Notes under the pieces: generated by a model
Database searches by the model: none
Told to the model about the DNA's origin: nothing
Seen by the model: only the letters and a program-made list of their open reading frames with translations
Part shown: positions 5,011-7,481 of the stretch, one piece after another
How positions within the stretch are numbered: the first letter of the stretch is position 1
Layout: each line of letters opens with the position of its first letter
Program-made: the position numbers and the translations under genes
Assembly: GCA_002352425.1 (NCBI GenBank)
Contig: DEIK01000131.1
Span: 1 to 7,481, forward strand
Source: Rhodobacteraceae bacterium UBA2776
GTDB lineage: Bacteria; Pseudomonadota; Alphaproteobacteria; Rhodobacterales; Rhodobacteraceae
Length of the DNA: 7,481 bases
Direction of reading: 5' to 3'

Positions 5011-6384
5011 ATGGCACGAGAAGTACCACTCTCAGAGCACAAAGATTTACTTCGCGTTCTGGGCGGGGCCAAGCAGGCTTTATCCGTCTCAGAAATCCAC
5101 GACCCGCTCACAATAAGAGTGCCTAGACGGACGCTCCAAAACCGGTTGAAATCGCTTGTTGAGGATATGACAATCACACGCGAAGGGCAGGTTCGGTCTA
5201 CAAAATACCGCCTAGCAGAGGATGCACCAATCGCGGCAGAAACCCCGGATGCGCTACCTCTTTCTGATGCGGGTCGTGCGGCATTGGAACGTGTCTCTCA
5301 AAACATCTCAGCCCGAAACCCAACAGGGTACAATCAGGCATTCCTTGACGATTACGCACCAAATGAAACACGCTACCTGTCCAATGAGCTGACAATTGAA
5401 CTCACCGCTTTGGGAAATGCCGGAGCGCATGAACAAGAGGCGGGAACATACGCCAAGCGAATCCTGCAACGCCTTCTTGTCGATCTTGCATGGAATTCAA
5501 GCCGTCTTGAGGGCAACACTTATTCTCCCCTCGACACGCGCCGCCTCATTGATTTTGGCGAAGCAGCCGAAGGCAAAGATCAACGCGAAGCGCAAATGAT
5601 CTTGAACCACAAAGACGCCATCGAATTTCTGGTTCGCAATGTCGATGAAACCGGGTTCAACAGATACACGATCCAGAACCTTCACGCGCTCCTCGCCAAC
5701 AATCTGCGACCTGATCCAGCGGCCCCTGGCCGGTTACGCATGATCGCAATCAGGATCGAGGGTTCAGCGTTTCACCCGCTGGAAAACCCGAATTTCATTG
5801 CGGAAAATTTCGATACCATTCTCAAAAAAGCTGAGGCGGTAACTGACCCTTTTGAGCAAGCATTTTTTATCCTCGTCCACCTGCCATACCTGCAACCCTT
5901 TGAGGACGTGAACAAACGCGTGGCCCGCATCGCCGTAAACATTCCGCTGATCCGAACCAACCTTGCCCCGCTCTCGTTTGATGGTGTTCCGCAAGATCTC
6001 TACACAAAGTCCGTTCTCGCCATCTATGAGAACAACGACATTTCTCTTCTTCGGGATGTGTTTATCTTTGCCTATCGCCGATCCATTCAAGCTTACGCAG
6101 CCGTTCGGCAATCTTTGGGCAACCCCGACCCGTTTCGCATCAAATATCGTAAAGAGCTTGGTGCTGCTGTCTCTCGCATTGTGACAACGCCAATGTCCCG
6201 AAAAAATGTTGTTCAATTTCTGAAACCGTGGTGCGTTGAAAATATCCCCAAGGAAGACCGTGAAGAGTTTCGAACAACGCTTGAGGATGAACTCCTTGCG
6301 CTTCACGAGGGGAATTTTGCACGTTACCGTATCAAGCCGCCAGAGTTCCAAACATGGCAGGCAGTGTGGAAACTAAGAGGGTAG
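5011..6384 (+). CDS. Fic-family protein with N-terminal winged helix and His-to-Gln Fic motif
   Basis: This is an intact 457-residue protein starting at ATG 5011; no strong Shine-Dalgarno precedes it. Residues about 8-70 look like a winged-helix DNA-binding domain (LLRVLGGAKQALSVSEI, PRRTLQNRLKSLVEDMTI, then a wing STKYRLAED). Residues 163-169 (SSRLEGN) fit the class II inhibitory motif [S/T]xxxE[G/N], which blocks ATP binding in autoinhibited Fic enzymes. The Fic core is at 287-312, with QPFEDVNKRVAR at 295-306 where HPFxDGNGRxxR is canonical: the catalytic His is Gln, and GNGR is VNKR. Canonical Fic proteins transfer AMP to target hydroxyls. This variant, which I believe recurs in a subfamily with the same QPFEDVNKR signature, may be altered or non-enzymatic. 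Its 3' end overlaps ureD by 31 bp, and it follows a decayed region, so it may be a later arrival. Confidence 0.88.
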   Translation: MAREVPLSEHKDLLRVLGGAKQALSVSEIHDPLTIRVPRRTLQNRLKSLVEDMTITREGQVRSTKYRLAEDAPIAAETPDALPLSDAGRAALERVSQNISARNPTGYNQAFLDDYAPNETRYLSNELTIELTALGNAGAHEQEAGTYAKRILQRLLVDLAWNSSRLEGNTYSPLDTRRLIDFGEAAEGKDQREAQMILNHKDAIEFLVRNVDETGFNRYTIQNLHALLANNLRPDPAAPGRLRMIAIRIEGSAFHPLENPNFIAENFDTILKKAEAVTDPFEQAFFILVHLPYLQPFEDVNKRVARIAVNIPLIRTNLAPLSFDGVPQDLYTKSVLAIYENNDISLLRDVFIFAYRRSIQAYAAVRQSLGNPDPFRIKYRKELGAAVSRIVTTPMSRKNVVQFLKPWCVENIPKEDREEFRTTLEDELLALHEGNFARYRIKPPEFQTWQAVWKLRG

Positions 6385-7226
6385 TCATCGAAAATCTTGT
6401 CAAAACAACACCAGCAAAAAGCACCTCGGCGACCCCTCGGGCGCATGGGGCGGTACGGTTTACGGTCAAAACGCGCGAAAATGGCACTGCGCTGAAAACC
6501 TTGCGCCAGTCCGGATCGTTCAGGGCGCTATTCCCGCAGGCGTTCGGCCCTGATTTCCAAACGGTTCTGATCAACACGGCGGGCGGTGTGACCGGAGGGG
6601 ATACCTTTAACACCAAAGCCACCGCGCAATCCGGTTCCAAACTGACCATCACCACGCAAGCCGCCGAACGCGCATATCGCGCCATACCGGGTGAAACGGG
6701 CAGAATTTGCAATCACGTGGTGATTGAACCGGGGGCAAGGGTTAACTGGTTGCCGCAAGAAACCATTCTCTTTCAGGGATCTGCAATCCAAAGATCGCTT
6801 AAGGTCGAAATGACGGATGACGCATCGCTTTTGATGGTTGAACCGTTGGTTTTCGGTCGCAAAATGATGGGCGAAGTCCTGACCGATGCGTCCTTTACCG
6901 ACAGGATTGAGATCCTCAGACAAGACAAGATTGCCTATCTTGATACCATCCGCCTACGCGGCAACATTGCCGAACAAATGGCGCGACCACATGTGGCTGC
7001 CGGTGCCAGTGCGATGGCCAGTTTGGTTTATATTGCAAAAGATGCAGACGCGCGTTTTGCGGCTGTGCGCAGTATGGTTGGCGACACCGGAGGGGCTAGT
7101 ATGATTGGCGATGATATTCTAAACTTGCGCCTGCTTGCGTCCGATAGTTATCTATTACGCAAAACCCTGATTCCGATACTGAATTTATTAACCACGACAA
7201 CCCTTCCCAGATGCTGGATGATTTGA
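6354..7226 (+). CDS. ureD: Urease accessory protein UreD
   Basis: This is a 290-residue protein of normal length. Recognisable UreD segments are TLRQSGSFRALFP (49-61), VLINTAGGVTGGDTF (71-85), TTQAAERAYRA (100-110), NWLPQETILFQGS (131-143), EPLVFGRKMMGE (163-174) and the C-terminal LPRCWMI. UreD works in the cytoplasm with UreF and UreG, binding the urease apoenzyme so that nickel and CO2 can be loaded at the active site. The first ~28 residues (up to about TPRAHG) are variable. ATG 6354 lies inside the end of fic; GTG 6366 is the only later plausible start, and both overlap fic, so the two genes are probably translationally coupled. ureA follows after one base, forming an operon. Confidence 0.93.
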   Translation: MAGSVETKRVVIENLVKTTPAKSTSATPRAHGAVRFTVKTRENGTALKTLRQSGSFRALFPQAFGPDFQTVLINTAGGVTGGDTFNTKATAQSGSKLTITTQAAERAYRAIPGETGRICNHVVIEPGARVNWLPQETILFQGSAIQRSLKVEMTDDASLLMVEPLVFGRKMMGEVLTDASFTDRIEILRQDKIAYLDTIRLRGNIAEQMARPHVAAGASAMASLVYIAKDADARFAAVRSMVGDTGGASMIGDDILNLRLLASDSYLLRKTLIPILNLLTTTTLPRCWMI

Positions 7227-7227
7227 C

Positions 7228-7481
7228 ATGAACCTGACCCCCCGTGAAAAAGACAAACTGCTGATTGCAATGGCCGCAATGGTCGCCCGAAAACGGCTGG
7301 AACGCGGCGTGAAATTAAACCACCCCGAAGCAATCGCGCTGATCACCGACGCGGTGGTCGAAGGCGCACGCGACGGGCGCAGCGTCGCCGACATGATGGA
7401 GGCCGGTGCCCACGTCATCACCCGCGATCAATGCATGGACGGCATCGCCGAAATGATCCACGACATTCAAGTCGAGGCCAC
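7228..7481 (+). CDS. ureA: Urease gamma subunit UreA, 3' end beyond the window
   Basis: From ATG 7228, one base after the ureD stop, 84 codons are visible of about 100: MNLTPREKDKLLIAMAAMVA, then RLERGVKLNHPEAIALI, VVEGARDGRSVADMM and a tail through HDIQVEA. These are hallmark UreA blocks (LTPREKDKL, LNxPEAIALI, GRSVAxLM, GMxxMIxxVQVEATFPDGTKL), so only the final ~16 residues are cut off. UreA is the small structural subunit of urease, which hydrolyses urea to ammonia and carbamate using a nickel centre in UreC. No deletion or frameshift is visible. The one-base gap to ureD and the usual ureDABC order mean ureB and ureC should lie to the right. Confidence 0.95.
   Translation, partial: MNLTPREKDKLLIAMAAMVARKRLERGVKLNHPEAIALITDAVVEGARDGRSVADMMEAGAHVITRDQCMDGIAEMIHDIQVEA

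Noticed and set aside
5764..6351. 195-codon open frame on the minus strand inside fic
   Set aside because: It is the antisense shadow of a well-supported Fic protein and shows no recognisable domain.
1..7481. Complete novel defence or toxin-antitoxin system built around fic
   Set aside because: No short antitoxin-like gene lies next to fic; the inhibitory motif is within the same chain, and the neighbours are pseudogenes and urease genes.

Overview
The window looks like a chromosomal stretch of an alphaproteobacterium, most likely a Rhodobacterales (Roseobacter-group) bacterium. The reasons are the style of the UreD/UreA, acyl-CoA synthetase and AMP-ligase proteins and moderate-to-high GC. 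The density of insertion-sequence debris and broken genes recalls IS-rich polar roseobacters such as Octadecabacter, but that genus-level guess is inference only.

Layout, left to right. (1) 2-1213: the C-terminal part of an NDP-forming acyl-CoA synthetase (CoA-ligase domain plus ATP-grasp), cut by the window edge. (2) 1214-1603: no intact gene. It holds small remnants of IS6-family transposases, one set on the plus strand starting directly at the synthetase stop codon and one N-terminal scrap on the minus strand facing it. (3) 1604-1873: the N-terminal third of a BtuF-like ABC substrate-binding protein, cut off and joined to the next gene. (4) 1884-2813: the N-terminal half of a long-chain acyl-CoA synthetase (AMP-forming), broken by a frameshift at a (CGCT)4 repeat, by an internal TAA, and finally by an IS. 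(5) 2814-4012: an IS3-family element with orfA, a programmed -1 frameshift signal and an orfB whose 3' part is itself frameshifted. (6) 4014-4865: a metallo-beta-lactamase-fold hydrolase gene that has lost its N-terminus to the IS edge and carries a second frameshift near its C-terminus. (7) 5011-6384: an intact Fic-family protein with an N-terminal winged helix, preceded by a pair of 14-bp direct repeats. (8) 6354-7226 ureD and 7228-7481+ ureA, the start of a urease operon. The fic gene overlaps ureD by 31 bp.

The window is therefore an IS-driven gene graveyard (about 1.2-4.9 kb) between a synthetase gene and the head of a urease operon, with one intact accessory regulator/enzyme (Fic) coupled to that operon. 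No target-site duplication flanks the IS3 element, and the genes on its two sides are unrelated and both truncated. This fits IS-mediated deletion or IS-IS recombination better than simple insertion.

The most unusual points are the Fic protein, which has Gln where the catalytic His is expected; the direct-repeat operator candidate in front of it; its translational overlap with ureD; and the layered decay of three neighbouring genes. I see no CRISPR array, tRNA, rRNA or obvious defence island.
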